Assembly: GCF_000025265.1 (NCBI RefSeq)
Contig: NC_013739.1
Coordinates: forward strand, 3,658,001 to 3,722,000
Source of the DNA: Conexibacter woesei DSM 14684
GTDB lineage: Bacteria > Actinomycetota > Thermoleophilia > Solirubrobacterales > Solirubrobacteraceae
Length of the DNA: 64,000 bases
Reading direction: 5' to 3'
Shown: one piece after another, positions 33,460 through 42,126 of the stretch
Layout of the letters: the number at the start of each line of letters is the position of its first letter
How positions within the stretch are numbered: position 1 is the first letter of the stretch
The notes under the pieces: model-generated
The model's database searches: none
The model's input: only the letters and a program-made list of their open reading frames with translations
Told to the model about the DNA's origin: nothing
Made by a program: the position numbers and the translations under genes

Positions 33460-34833
33460 TCAGCAGATCTTGCGCGCGACGTCGCCGTGCGGGTCGGTCC
33501 GCGGGCGGCCGTTGCCGTTGCTCAGCTCGCGCGTGATGTCGTCCAGCAGCAGGTCGACCATGTCGCGGCTGAAGCTCTCCTTGACGACCATCCGCAGCAC
33601 ATTGACCTCCTGCGCGTCGGGCGGCATCGGGTACGCCGGGATGATCCAGCCGCGCCTGCGCAGCGCGTCGGACAGCTGGAAGACGTCGAGCTCGTCGGGA
33701 TCCTGCGCGCGCACGACGACGACGGGGAACGACTCGCGGTCGTGCAGCGCGATGAACGCGCCCGTTCTCAGCAGGCCGTCGGTGAGCGCCTCGGCGTTGT
33801 CGATCATCGCCTGCGCGATCCGCTCGTAGCCGCGGTAGCCGAGCCGCAGGAACGTGTAGTACTGGAGGATCACGCTGCTGCTCGGGCGGCTGAAGTTGAG
33901 CGAGTAGTTCGGCATGTCGCCGCCGAGGTAGTCGATGTGGAAGACCAGCTCGTCGGGCAGGTCCGACTTGTCGCGGAAGACGACCGTTCCCATGCCGGGC
34001 GGGACCAACCCGAACTTGTGGTTGGAGACGTTGATCGAGCGCACGCTCGGAAGGCGGAAGTCCCACAGCAGCTCCGGGCGCGTGAACGGCGCGAGGAAGC
34101 CGCCGGAGGCCGCGTCGATGTGGAACGGGACGTGCCAGCCCCGCTCCGCTCTGATCCGCTGCAGCAGCTCGTCGATGTCGGCGAGGTCGTCGATCTGGCC
34201 CGTGAACGTCGTGCCGAGCAGGCCGCCGACGGCGATCGTGTTCTCGTCCACGCGCGCCTCCACGTCGGCGGCGGAGAGCGTGTAGTCGTCCGGCTTCATC
34301 GGCGCTATCCGCGCTTCGACGTCGAAGTAGCGGGTGAACTTCTCCCAGCAGGTGTGGACGTCGGCGCCGATCACGAGGTTCGGTCTGTCGATCGGCTTGC
34401 CCTCGGCCTTGCGGCGGTTGCGCCAGCTGGTGCGGTGCGCCAGCATCGCGAGCATGATCGCCTCCGAGGAGCCGATCGTCGCGGTGCCGACCGGCGTCTC
34501 CTCCGGCGGCGCGTGGAAGAGCCTTCCGACCATCGAGACGACGCGCTCGTGGATCGCCTCCGTCTGCGGGTACTCGTCCTGGTCGATCATGTTCTTGCCG
34601 AGCGTCTCGGCGGCGAGTCTCTCCGCCTGCGGCTCGGCCCAGCTGGTGACGAACGAGGCGAGGTTGAGCGCCGGGTTGCCGTCGAGGTTCAGCTCGTCGT
34701 GGACGAGCAGGTAGGCGGCGTCCGGGTCCATCCCCTCGCTCGGGATTCTGAACTTGGGGACCGGATGGTCGACCCACCGCGCGGCGTACGAGGCCGCGTG
34801 CAGCGCATCGGACTTCGTCTTGACCTTGTGCAT
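33460..34833 (-). CDS. gad: Glutamate decarboxylase
   Basis: The 457-residue PLP enzyme converts glutamate to GABA, consuming a proton. Typical GAD segments are present: NMIDQDEYPQTEAIHERVVS, IGSSEAIMLAMLAHRTSWR, VPFHIDAASGGFLAPF, the PLP lysine in INVSNHKFGLVPPGMG, and LGGDMPNYSLNFSRPSSSVI. Length matches the family. GAGGGAG precedes the ATG at 34833. No GABA antiporter lies next to it, so a role in acid tolerance or nitrogen metabolism stays open. Confidence 0.93.
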   Translation of the reverse strand: MHKVKTKSDALHAASYAARWVDHPVPKFRIPSEGMDPDAAYLLVHDELNLDGNPALNLASFVTSWAEPQAERLAAETLGKNMIDQDEYPQTEAIHERVVSMVGRLFHAPPEETPVGTATIGSSEAIMLAMLAHRTSWRNRRKAEGKPIDRPNLVIGADVHTCWEKFTRYFDVEARIAPMKPDDYTLSAADVEARVDENTIAVGGLLGTTFTGQIDDLADIDELLQRIRAERGWHVPFHIDAASGGFLAPFTRPELLWDFRLPSVRSINVSNHKFGLVPPGMGTVVFRDKSDLPDELVFHIDYLGGDMPNYSLNFSRPSSSVILQYYTFLRLGYRGYERIAQAMIDNAEALTDGLLRTGAFIALHDRESFPVVVVRAQDPDELDVFQLSDALRRRGWIIPAYPMPPDAQEVNVLRMVVKESFSRDMVDLLLDDITRELSNGNGRPRTDPHGDVARKIC

Positions 34834-34862
34834 CGCATGCTCCCTCGTTGACCGGGGCCCCT

Positions 34863-34881
34863 TTCGCCGCCCAGCGGCGAA
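34863..34881 (-). terminator. Hairpin between the DUF3052 operon and the decarboxylase gene
   Basis: A perfect 8-bp stem (34863-34870 with 34874-34881) has a 3-nt loop. It probably ends the upstream minus-strand operon. Confidence 0.55.
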
Positions 34882-34890
34882 GCCCTACCG

Positions 34891-35301
34891 CTACTGACGA
34901 TCCTTCACACGTCGCACGAGCTTCAACCCAGACCAGGTCGCGTCGATCGCGCAAACCTTGACATCGACGACGCCGGCCGCGAGCGCCAGCTCACGCACGA
35001 CGTCCTCGGTCAGGTCGGTCGGCACTCTCGAGGCCTTCTTCGGCCACGCGATCCACAGCGCGCCGTCGGTCTCCAGCGCCGCGATCAGTCTGGGCATCCG
35101 GCGATCGAGCCGCGCGCGCTCGAGGAAGAACGCGACGGCCAGGTCGAGCGGGCCGCGCGCCTGCGTGCGCGGTCTCCCCGCCCCGTCGGGCAGCGGGCCG
35201 AGCGCGTCGGCGAACTGCGGCGGCGCGTCCAGGAACGCGATCCGCTGCCCGGGCTTGATCCCGAGCTTCTGCGGCAGCGGGGTGCCGGAGTAGCCGCTCA
35301 T
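34891..35301 (-). CDS. DUF3052-family protein
   Basis: The 136-residue protein starts MSGYSGTPLPQKLGIKPGQR, the family's typical N-terminus, followed by IAFLDAPPQFADALG and a C-terminal IDATWSGLKLVRR. The function is unknown; the segment ALWIAWPKKASRVPTDLTED is strongly conserved in relatives. Its ATG overlaps the stop of the flavin-type oxidase gene (ATGA). A longer frame to 35442 is not protein-like. Confidence 0.85.
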   Translation of the reverse strand: MSGYSGTPLPQKLGIKPGQRIAFLDAPPQFADALGPLPDGAGRPRTQARGPLDLAVAFFLERARLDRRMPRLIAALETDGALWIAWPKKASRVPTDLTEDVVRELALAAGVVDVKVCAIDATWSGLKLVRRVKDRQ

Positions 35302-35936
35302 GCCAGCCGGTATCTCAACGAGTCTTCGGCCGCCTGCTGGACCTGATCGAGCGTCATGAAGGCGTCGCCGCCCATGTGGGCGTGCGAGACCTCGGCCGGC
35401 GTCGGCAGGTCGGCGGCAGCCGGCCAGCTGTCGGGCGACCACACTCTGGAGCGGACGAACGCCTTCGGGCAGTGCGCGTAGACCTCCGCGGCCTCGACGA
35501 CGATCGCGCTGCGCGGCGGCTTGCCGACGGGCGTCAGGCGGTCGAGCAGGTCCGGGCGCGCGCTGACGCGGGCCGGGCCGTTGACGCGCAGCGCCTGGGC
35601 GCGGCCCGGGATCACGAAGATGACGGCGGCGTGACCGGTCTCGATCACGTTGCGGAGCGTGTCGAGCCGTCTGTTGCCGGTCGCGTCGGGCAGCGCGAGG
35701 TGGTGGTCGTCGAGCACGCTGACGAAGCCGGGCGGGCCGCCGCGCGGCGAGACGTCGGTGCGGCCGGCGGCGTCGTGGCTGGCGACGAAGGCGATCGGCG
35801 CGACCGCGATCAACCGTCGCGCCATCGGGTCGATGCGGTCGATCTGCTTGCGCACGGCCCGCTCGTCGACCTGCTCGTACAGCTCGTGCAGCTCCGCCTC
35901 GCTGCCCAGCGCACCGTCGAACGGGCCGGCGGTCAT
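35298..35936 (-). CDS. Pyridoxamine 5'-phosphate oxidase-family FMN protein
   Basis: The ~212-residue split-barrel flavoprotein has FVASHDAAGRTDVSPRGGPP, ALPDATGNRRLDTLRNVIET and ALRVNGPARVSARPDLLDRL, the pattern of the MSMEG_1061-type PNPOx-like family. The physiological substrate is unknown. The ATG at 35936 overlaps the peroxiredoxin stop (ATGA); an ATG at 35954 is less likely. Confidence 0.85.
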   Translation of the reverse strand: MTAGPFDGALGSEAELHELYEQVDERAVRKQIDRIDPMARRLIAVAPIAFVASHDAAGRTDVSPRGGPPGFVSVLDDHHLALPDATGNRRLDTLRNVIETGHAAVIFVIPGRAQALRVNGPARVSARPDLLDRLTPVGKPPRSAIVVEAAEVYAHCPKAFVRSRVWSPDSWPAAADLPTPAEVSHAHMGGDAFMTLDQVQQAAEDSLRYRLA

Positions 35937-36508
35937 GACACCGCCCCCAGCCACGCCGCCACGTTCGCCGCGTCGCGGTCGGGCGGGAAGACCGGGTAGA
36001 AGACTCTCGCGATCACGCCCTCGCGCGCGATCAGCGTGATCCGCCTGTAGAGCGTCATGCCGGCGATCTCGAACGTCGGCAGGCCGAGCGCCGCCGCCAG
36101 CTCCAGACCGGGGTCCGACAGCAGCGGGAACGGGATGTGCTCGCGCGCGGAGAACGCCTGCTGGTCCTCGCTCGACTGCGCGCTGAGCCCGACGACGTCG
36201 GCGCCGAGCACGGTCAGCTGCGCGCGGTGGTCGCGGAACGCGATGTTCTGCGGCGTGCAGCCGCGCGCGCCGGGGACGTCGTCCCAGCCCTCCGGCAGCT
36301 CCTCGCCGGGCGTGCCCGTGCGCGGGTAGACGTACAGCACCAGCGTCGCCGCCTCGGCCGCGATCGCGGCCAGGTCGACGGGCTCGCCCTTGGTCGACGG
36401 GAGCGTCAGCGCCGGCAGCTCCAGCCCCGGCAGGTGGTCGGCGGCGCCGTCGTCGAGCGGGACGGGCAGATCGGGCGGCAGTCGGCGGAAGTCTTGCTCA
36501 GCGGCCAT
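35933..36508 (-). CDS. Peroxiredoxin, atypical Bcp-like
   Basis: The 191-residue thioredoxin-fold protein matches the AhpC/Bcp family (LPALTLPSTKGEPVDLAA, LVLYVYPRTGTPG, CTPQNIAFRDHRAQLTVLGA). The probable peroxidatic cysteine, in RGCTPQ, is separated from the usual TPG by about 16 extra residues. No obvious resolving cysteine is seen nearby, so it may be a 1-Cys enzyme. It is first in an operon with the flavoprotein and DUF3052 genes. Confidence 0.85.
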   Translation of the reverse strand: MAAEQDFRRLPPDLPVPLDDGAADHLPGLELPALTLPSTKGEPVDLAAIAAEAATLVLYVYPRTGTPGEELPEGWDDVPGARGCTPQNIAFRDHRAQLTVLGADVVGLSAQSSEDQQAFSAREHIPFPLLSDPGLELAAALGLPTFEIAGMTLYRRITLIAREGVIARVFYPVFPPDRDAANVAAWLGAVS

Positions 36509-36577
36509 CCGTGACAGTCTGCCACCTGGAGGAGCGTCGATCTCCGCTTCAGTGATGTATGGGCACGCTGGCCCGGC

Positions 36578-37396
36578 TCAGAGCGCGGCGCGCTCGGCCA
36601 GCCCCGCGATCACGCGCGAGAGCTGCCCGCCCTGCCACGCGATCGGCGATCTGCCCTCGTCCTCGACGACCAGCCGCGCGCCCGGGAGCGCGCCGGCGTA
36701 CGCCTCTCCGATCGCGAGCGGATGGCCGGGATCGGCCTCGTCGCGGTCGGCGACGACGACCGACGGGATCCCCTCCAGCTCCGCGAGGTCGTGGAGCGTC
36801 TCGAACGGCCGCGAGCGCGGCACCGCGCGCAGCGCGGCGACGATCGCGTCGGGGTGGTCGTGCAGCGAGAGCCGCTGGCGCAGGACCGTCCGCACCGTTC
36901 TCTGCCACCCCTCCGGCATCCGCTCGACTCTGTTGGCCTCGACGAAGCCCTCGATCCCGCCGTCGCGCAGGCCGTCGGCGAGGCGGTCCCAGTACGCGAG
37001 CCGCGACGGCTCGTCCTGCGTCACCGGGTCGTACGCGGGCGTCACGACGGCGATGCCGGCGACCCGCTCGGGCGCGTCGAGCGCGAACCGCAGCAGCGTG
37101 TGCGCGCCCATCGACGCGCCCGCCAGCACGGCGCGCTCGATCCCGCGCTCGGCGAGCACCGCCCGCAGGTCCTCCGCGAGCAGGTCGTAGCCGTAGGCGT
37201 CGGCGGGGGACGATCTGCCGTGCCCGCGCGCGTCGTAGGAGACGACGCGATGGCCGCTGCGCTCGAGCGATCTGGACCCCATCACGACGTAGCGGCGCGT
37301 CGCCGTCAGCCCGTGGAGCAGGACGATCGGCGGCCCCTCGCCCTCGTCGGTCCCGCTGAGCAGCACCCCGTCGCGTTCGACAGTGAAATCGGTCAT
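36578..37396 (-). CDS. Alpha/beta hydrolase
   Basis: The 272-residue protein has oxyanion motif VLLHGLTATRRY, nucleophile elbow AGASMGAHTLL with Ser, an Asp in VADRDEADPGHP, but a C-terminal catalytic His is not clear (VEDEGRSPIAWQGGQLS has none where it is expected). It may use another residue or be an inactive or atypical hydrolase. The substrate is unknown. It is divergent from the thioredoxin gene. Confidence 0.82.
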   Translation of the reverse strand: MTDFTVERDGVLLSGTDEGEGPPIVLLHGLTATRRYVVMGSRSLERSGHRVVSYDARGHGRSSPADAYGYDLLAEDLRAVLAERGIERAVLAGASMGAHTLLRFALDAPERVAGIAVVTPAYDPVTQDEPSRLAYWDRLADGLRDGGIEGFVEANRVERMPEGWQRTVRTVLRQRLSLHDHPDAIVAALRAVPRSRPFETLHDLAELEGIPSVVVADRDEADPGHPLAIGEAYAGALPGARLVVEDEGRSPIAWQGGQLSRVIAGLAERAAL

Positions 37397-37440
37397 GACG
37401 CGAGGTCTATAGCGGAAGCGGGCCGGGCGGCGTCGGCCGC

Positions 37441-37446
37441 TACCCT
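37441..37446 (+). promoter_or_regulatory. Leaderless -10 hexamer TACCCT
   Basis: TACCCT ends 7 nt before the ATG at 37454. Confidence 0.5.
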
Positions 37447-37453
37447 CAGGGAC

Positions 37454-38194
37454 ATGGTCTTCGACGTCACCGAACAGGACTTCCAGAGAGAGGTCATCGA
37501 GCGCTCGCACACGATCCCCGTCGTCGTCGACTTCTGGGCCGAGTGGTGCGGGCCGTGCCGGCAGCTCGGGCCGGTGCTGGAGAGAGGCGTCGGCGCGCGC
37601 GAGGGCAAGGTCGCGCTCGCGAAGCTCGACGTCGACACCAACCAGCAGCTCTCGCAGGCCTTCCAGGTCCAGGGCATCCCGGCCGTGAAGGCGTTCAAGG
37701 ACGGCGAGGTCGTCGCAGAGTTCACCGGCGCGCAGCCGCCCGCCGCCGTCGAGCGCTTCCTCGACGGGCTCGTCCCGTCCGAGGCCGACGGGCTCGTCGC
37801 CGCCGGCGACGAGGCGTCGCTGCGCCGCGCGGTGGAGCTTGACCCCAACCGCGCCGACGCGCTCGTGCCGCTCGCGCGGCTGCTGCACGCGCGCGGCGAG
37901 GACGACGACGCGCTGGAGCTGCTCGAGCGCGCGCCCGGCGACTTCGGCGCGAGCGGCCTCGCCGCCCGCATCGAGCTGGAGCGCAGCGGCACGCCCGACC
38001 TCGCCGACGCGTTCGGCGCGCTCGACGCGGGCGACCAGGAGCGCGCCCTCGACCTGCTGATCGGCGCGCTGCCGAGCGCCGACGGCGCCAGAGACGACAT
38101 CCGCAAGGTCGTCGTCGGCGTGCTCGACGAGCTCGGCGTCGGCAACGAGCTGGCGCGCGACGCGCGACGCCGGCTCGCAGCGGCGCTCTACTAG
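37454..38194 (+). CDS. Thioredoxin with C-terminal TPR domain (CnoX-like)
   Basis: The 246-residue protein has an N-terminal thioredoxin domain with WCGPC (VVDFWAEWCGPCRQLGPVLE) and cis-Pro in VQGIPAVKAF, then a helical TPR-like half (~115-246). This is the layout of YbbN/CnoX, a chaperone-redox protein that guards proteins from chlorine stress and works with GroEL. The active-site motif here is intact, unlike E. coli CnoX. Start fits a leaderless promoter. Confidence 0.9.
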   Translation: MVFDVTEQDFQREVIERSHTIPVVVDFWAEWCGPCRQLGPVLERGVGAREGKVALAKLDVDTNQQLSQAFQVQGIPAVKAFKDGEVVAEFTGAQPPAAVERFLDGLVPSEADGLVAAGDEASLRRAVELDPNRADALVPLARLLHARGEDDDALELLERAPGDFGASGLAARIELERSGTPDLADAFGALDAGDQERALDLLIGALPSADGARDDIRKVVVGVLDELGVGNELARDARRRLAAALY

Positions 38195-38221
38195 GACCGC
38201 CGCTCCCGCATGCCCGGAGCG

Positions 38222-38227
38222 TAGGCT
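38222..38227 (+). promoter_or_regulatory. Leaderless -10 hexamer TAGGCT
   Basis: TAGGCT ends 6 nt before the ATG at 38234. Confidence 0.5.
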
Positions 38228-38233
38228 GCGGGC

Positions 38234-39562
38234 ATGCGGATCATCGTGCTCGGGGCCGGCCACGTCGGCATCACCGTCGTCGAGGCGCTCGTCGAGGAGC
38301 ACGAGCTGGTGGTCGTCGACCTCGACCCCAACCGCCTGACCGCGCTCTCGAACGCGTTCGACGTCGTGACGGTCGAGGGCAACGGCGCGAGCCGCCGCGT
38401 GCTCGACGAGGCGGGCCTCGTCGAGACCGACCTGCTGATCGCCTCGACTGCGCGCGACGAGGCCAACCTCGTCGCCGCGATGCTCGCGCGGCGGCTGTCG
38501 CCGTCGACCAAGACGCTCGTCCGCACGACCGACGTCGAGCACCTCAAAGCGTGGCGCGAGGGCGTGCTCGACGTCGACTTCATGGTCTCTTCCGAGCTGG
38601 AGGCGGCCCGCGCCGTGATCAACGCGATCGCAGTCCCCGGCGCCCGCGCGACCGACGTCTTCGCCGACGGCCAGGTCGCGATCGCTGAGTTCGACGTCGA
38701 GCCGCGCGCGCAGACCTGTCAGTTCGTCGGCGTCCCGCTCGCGCAGGCCCAGCTTCCGGCCGACTCGCGCGTGGCGCTGATCGTGCGCGACGACCGGCTC
38801 GTGCTGCCGAGCGGGCGCGAGTCGATCGAGGTCGGCGACCGCGTGATCGTGATGGCCTCGCCGGCCTCGGCGCGGGAGTGGAGCCGGCTGCTGCTGCCCG
38901 ACGAGCCCGCGATCGAGAACGCGATCGTCTTCGGCGCCGACCGGCTCGGGCTCGCGGTCGCGCGCAAGCTGCTGGCGCGGCCGATGCGCGTGCGGATCGT
39001 CGAGGCCGACGCCGCGCGGGCGCGCAGAGCGGCGGCGGCGCTGCCGCAGGCGCGCGTCTTCCACGCCGACGCGGTCAACCGCGACTTCCTGCGCGAGGAG
39101 CGCGTCGGCCGCTCCGACGTCGCGATCGCGACGCTCGGTTCCGACGCCGAGAGCCTCTATGCCGCCGTCACCGCGCGCGTCGCCGGCGTGCACACGACGA
39201 TCGGCCTCGTCGACGACCCAATGTCGGTGAAGGTCTTCGACCGCGCCGGGGTCGACGTGACCGTCAATCCGCGCACGGCGACGGCGGAGGAGCTGATCCG
39301 CTTCGCGCACGATCCGCGCACGCGCCAGATCGCGATGCTCGACGACGAGCGCTTCGACGTGCTCGACGTCGTCGTGCGGCCGGACAGCCGGTTTGTCGCG
39401 ACGCGGATCTCGGAGATGCCGAGAACGGGCTCGACGATCGGCGCGATCGTGCGCGACGGGAGAGCCCGCTTCCCGCACGGCGACGACGCGCTGCAGCCGG
39501 GCGACCGCGTGATCGTGCTCGTCGACCCGGCGCGGGCGTCGACCGTCGAGCAGGCGCTGTAG
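38234..39562 (+). CDS. trkA: Trk potassium uptake regulator TrkA
   Basis: The 442-residue protein has two RCK_N/RCK_C halves. Each half has a Rossmann motif (IIVLGAGHVGITVVEALVE at 2-20; second half IVFGADRLGLAVARKL) and acidic residues binding the ribose (VVVDLDPN). The C-terminal lobes match TrkA_C. It gates the TrkH channel in response to nucleotides. Its TAG stop abuts the trkH ATG with no gap. Confidence 0.92.
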   Translation: MRIIVLGAGHVGITVVEALVEEHELVVVDLDPNRLTALSNAFDVVTVEGNGASRRVLDEAGLVETDLLIASTARDEANLVAAMLARRLSPSTKTLVRTTDVEHLKAWREGVLDVDFMVSSELEAARAVINAIAVPGARATDVFADGQVAIAEFDVEPRAQTCQFVGVPLAQAQLPADSRVALIVRDDRLVLPSGRESIEVGDRVIVMASPASAREWSRLLLPDEPAIENAIVFGADRLGLAVARKLLARPMRVRIVEADAARARRAAAALPQARVFHADAVNRDFLREERVGRSDVAIATLGSDAESLYAAVTARVAGVHTTIGLVDDPMSVKVFDRAGVDVTVNPRTATAEELIRFAHDPRTRQIAMLDDERFDVLDVVVRPDSRFVATRISEMPRTGSTIGAIVRDGRARFPHGDDALQPGDRVIVLVDPARASTVEQAL

Positions 39563-41107
39563 ATGTCGCTGTGGCCGCGGCCGTCGCGGCGCTCGCGGCG
39601 GTCCTCGCTCGGCGTCGACCTGAACGCGGTCCTCGACCTGCTCGGCGGGGTGCTGAGATGGGTCGGCCTGCCGTTCATCGCGCCGGCGCTCGTCGCCGCG
39701 TTCGCGGGCGAGGCGATCTGGCCGTGGCTGTTGACCGGCGCGGCGACCTCCGGCACCGGCCTGCTGCTCGACCGGTTGACGGCCGAGCGGCGCGTCGAGC
39801 GGATCGGCACGCGCGAGGGCTTCCTCGTCGTCGCGCTCGTGTGGCTCGTCGTGCCGGCGTTCGCGGCGCTGCCGTTCGTGCTCGGCGGCGAGCCGCAGCT
39901 GTCCAAGCCGGTCGACGCCTACTTCGAGGCGATGTCGGGCTACACGGCGACGGGCGGGACGGTCGTCCCCCACGTCGAGCAGCTCGGGGAGGCGACGCAG
40001 TTCTGGCGCCAGCTGAGCCACTGGCTCGGCGGGATGGGGATCATCGTGCTCGCGATCGCCGTGCTGCCGCGGCTGCGCGTCGGCGGGCGGCAGCTGCTGC
40101 AGTCCGAGCTGGCCGGGCCGACCGAGACCGAGAAGCTCGGCGCGACGATCCGCGACACGGCGCGGCGCCTGTGGTCGCTGTACGTCGGGCTGACGCTGGT
40201 CGCGACACTCGTGCTGTCGCTCGTCGGCTGGCTCGGTCTCGACCCGGAGATGAATCCGTGGCAGGCGTTCGCGCACGCTTCCTCGGCGATGGCGCTCGGC
40301 GGCTTCTCGCCGCAGGGCGAGTCGGTCGCGGCGTTCGCGCCGATCACGCAGTGGCTGCTGTGCCTCGTGATGATCGTCGCCGGCTTCAACTTCCTGCGCC
40401 TCTTCCGCGTGCTGATCCAGCAGCGCGTCGCCGAGTTCGCGCGCGACGACGAGGTGCGGCTCTACGTCGGCTTCCTGCTCGTCGCGACCGCGCTGCTGCT
40501 GACCGAGCTGCTGACGAGCGACATCGCCTCAGGTGAGACCGCGGTCCGCTTGGCCGCCTTCCAGGCGACGTCGATCATGACGACGACCGGCTTCGCGACG
40601 GCCGACTACACGACCTGGGGACCGCTCGCGACGGTCACCCTGCTGCTGCTGATGTTCATCGGTGCCTCCGCCGGCTCGACCGGCGGCTCGATCAAGGTCA
40701 AGCGCCACCTGCTGCTGTTCCGGATGGTCCGCCGCGACCTCGCACAGGCCGCCCACCGCGACGTCGTCGTGCCGGTCCGCGCAAGCGGCTGGGTGGTCGA
40801 CGAGCGGGCGCTGCGCTCGGCGGTGCTGTTCGTGCTGCTCTACATGTTCACGTTCGCGCTCGGCGCGCTCGGCCTCGTGATCGACTCCGAGCGCGTCGGC
40901 GGCGACCTGACGCCGTTCGAGGCGATCGGCGCCTCGGCGGCGTGCATCGGCAACGTCGGGCCGGCGTTCGGCTTCGCCGGCCCGTACGGCTCCTACGCCG
41001 ACTTCAGCAACCTCTCGACGGCGGTCCTGACTGCGCTGATGTGGCTCGGCCGCGTCGAGATCGTCCCCGTCGCCGTCCTGCTGACGCGCAGCTTCTGGCG
41101 GCCGTAG
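39563..41107 (+). CDS. trkH: Potassium channel subunit TrkH
   Basis: The 514-residue membrane protein has four M1-P-M2 repeats with selectivity-filter glycines: EAMSGYTATGGTVV, HASSAMALGGFSPQGESV, TSIMTTTGFATADY and SAACIGNVGPAFGF. GGMGIIVLAIAVLPRLRVGG is a TrkH hallmark. It forms the low-affinity K+ uptake system with TrkA directly upstream. Confidence 0.93.
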   Translation: MSLWPRPSRRSRRSSLGVDLNAVLDLLGGVLRWVGLPFIAPALVAAFAGEAIWPWLLTGAATSGTGLLLDRLTAERRVERIGTREGFLVVALVWLVVPAFAALPFVLGGEPQLSKPVDAYFEAMSGYTATGGTVVPHVEQLGEATQFWRQLSHWLGGMGIIVLAIAVLPRLRVGGRQLLQSELAGPTETEKLGATIRDTARRLWSLYVGLTLVATLVLSLVGWLGLDPEMNPWQAFAHASSAMALGGFSPQGESVAAFAPITQWLLCLVMIVAGFNFLRLFRVLIQQRVAEFARDDEVRLYVGFLLVATALLLTELLTSDIASGETAVRLAAFQATSIMTTTGFATADYTTWGPLATVTLLLLMFIGASAGSTGGSIKVKRHLLLFRMVRRDLAQAAHRDVVVPVRASGWVVDERALRSAVLFVLLYMFTFALGALGLVIDSERVGGDLTPFEAIGASAACIGNVGPAFGFAGPYGSYADFSNLSTAVLTALMWLGRVEIVPVAVLLTRSFWRP

Positions 41108-41132
41108 GCGGCGCGGCGGCGAGTCCGCGGAC

Positions 41133-41181
41133 GAGCCGCGGTCGTTTGCTGGTCCGTGAGACCAGCAAACGACCGCGGCTC
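41133..41181. terminator. Large perfect hairpin between convergent genes
   Basis: A perfect 21-bp stem (41133-41153 with 41161-41181) encloses a 7-nt loop CCGTGAG. It lies between convergent trkH and DsbA-like genes and is the strongest inverted repeat I found. No T-tract is present. Confidence 0.75.
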
Positions 41182-41190
41182 CCGCTCGTC

Positions 41191-42087
41191 CTACGCCGCG
41201 CGCCGCGCCTCGGCCGCCTCGACGCTCCAGAACGCGTCGCTGCCCGCGGCCTGCTCGACCACGCCTGTCGTGGCGGCGAGCCGGGCGCGCGCGTCCTCGC
41301 GCGAGATCCCCATCACTACCGCGACCTCCTGCGTGGCGAGCGGCTCGGGCGCCCACGCCAGCAGCTCGTCGACCGACTCCGGCTCCGCTCTGCGCGGCAG
41401 CTCGGGGTCGAGATTCGCGACGGCGACTTCGTAGGCGAGCGCCGGCTGGAAGCCGGGCGCCTCGATCGTGACGCGGTCGGACGGACGCGTGAAGACGAGC
41501 GACGGCGCGGTGTAGCGCCATCTCGACGGGTCCTCGGTCACTCTCGCGAGCTTGCCGCTGAGCGCGACGGCGGCCGGGCCGGGAGCACGCGCTGCGGCCA
41601 TGTCGCGCGCCAGGGCGTGGTCGACGGCGGGGTCGCTGAGCCAGCGCTCGAGCACGGCCGGGTCGATCCCGGCCTCCGACGCGGCGGCGACGATCGTCTC
41701 GGGCTCGTCGAGCTGTGCGGTCGGGATCGTCATCGCGTGGACGCGCAGCCGTCGCAGCAGCGCCTCCGCGAGCGCCGGGCCGGCATGCGCGCGCGCCGCG
41801 ACGACCGCCCTGGCGGCCGGCTTCGTCGCACCCATCCGCGCGCGGACCGTCGCGTCGAGCGGCATCCCGTAGCGCTCGGCGAACTCCGCGAAGCCCTCCG
41901 CGAGCATCTCGGGCGTGTAGCCGATGCGGACGTAGTGCTCGCGGTCGGAGCTGAGCACGATCATCCGCGTGCGCCACTCCAGCGCATCGCCGTAGAGCCA
42001 TCTCAGGCGCCGCTTCATCGGCTCCGCGGACCACGCCCACGGGCATGCGGCGTCGGTGTATTCGGTCACTTCGATCGTCGAACCCAT
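41191..42087 (-). CDS. DsbA-family thioredoxin-fold protein with single active-site cysteine
   Basis: The ~298-residue protein has EYTDAACPWAWSAEPMKRRL at its N-terminus, i.e. CPWA rather than CxxC, as in DsbA-like proteins with disulfide isomerase or FrnE/HCCA-isomerase relatives. A helical insertion follows and GFQPALAYEVAVANL may hold the cis-Pro region. I start at the ATG at 42087 (MGSTIEV); an ATG at 42108 adds seven residues. A TGCAATAATTGCG near-palindrome covers the start region and may be an operator. Confidence 0.75.
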   Translation of the reverse strand: MGSTIEVTEYTDAACPWAWSAEPMKRRLRWLYGDALEWRTRMIVLSSDREHYVRIGYTPEMLAEGFAEFAERYGMPLDATVRARMGATKPAARAVVAARAHAGPALAEALLRRLRVHAMTIPTAQLDEPETIVAAASEAGIDPAVLERWLSDPAVDHALARDMAAARAPGPAAVALSGKLARVTEDPSRWRYTAPSLVFTRPSDRVTIEAPGFQPALAYEVAVANLDPELPRRAEPESVDELLAWAPEPLATQEVAVVMGISREDARARLAATTGVVEQAAGSDAFWSVEAAEARRAA

Positions 42088-42126
42088 GATTGCGCAATTA
42101 TTGCACACGCAACGGTTAGGTTCCTG

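Noticed and set aside
36578-40276. A 1232-codon open frame on the minus strand across trx, trkA and half of trkH
   Set aside because: Its upstream part is antisense to clear genes and rich in Arg/Asp/His low-complexity typical of reversed GC-rich coding DNA. Only the last 272 codons (the hydrolase, 36578-37396) are protein-like.
42073-42112. TGCAATAATTGCG near-palindrome at the DsbA-like gene start as a firm operator
   Set aside because: It has one mismatch, a very short arm and overlaps possible start codons, so it is mentioned only as a possibility in the gene entry.
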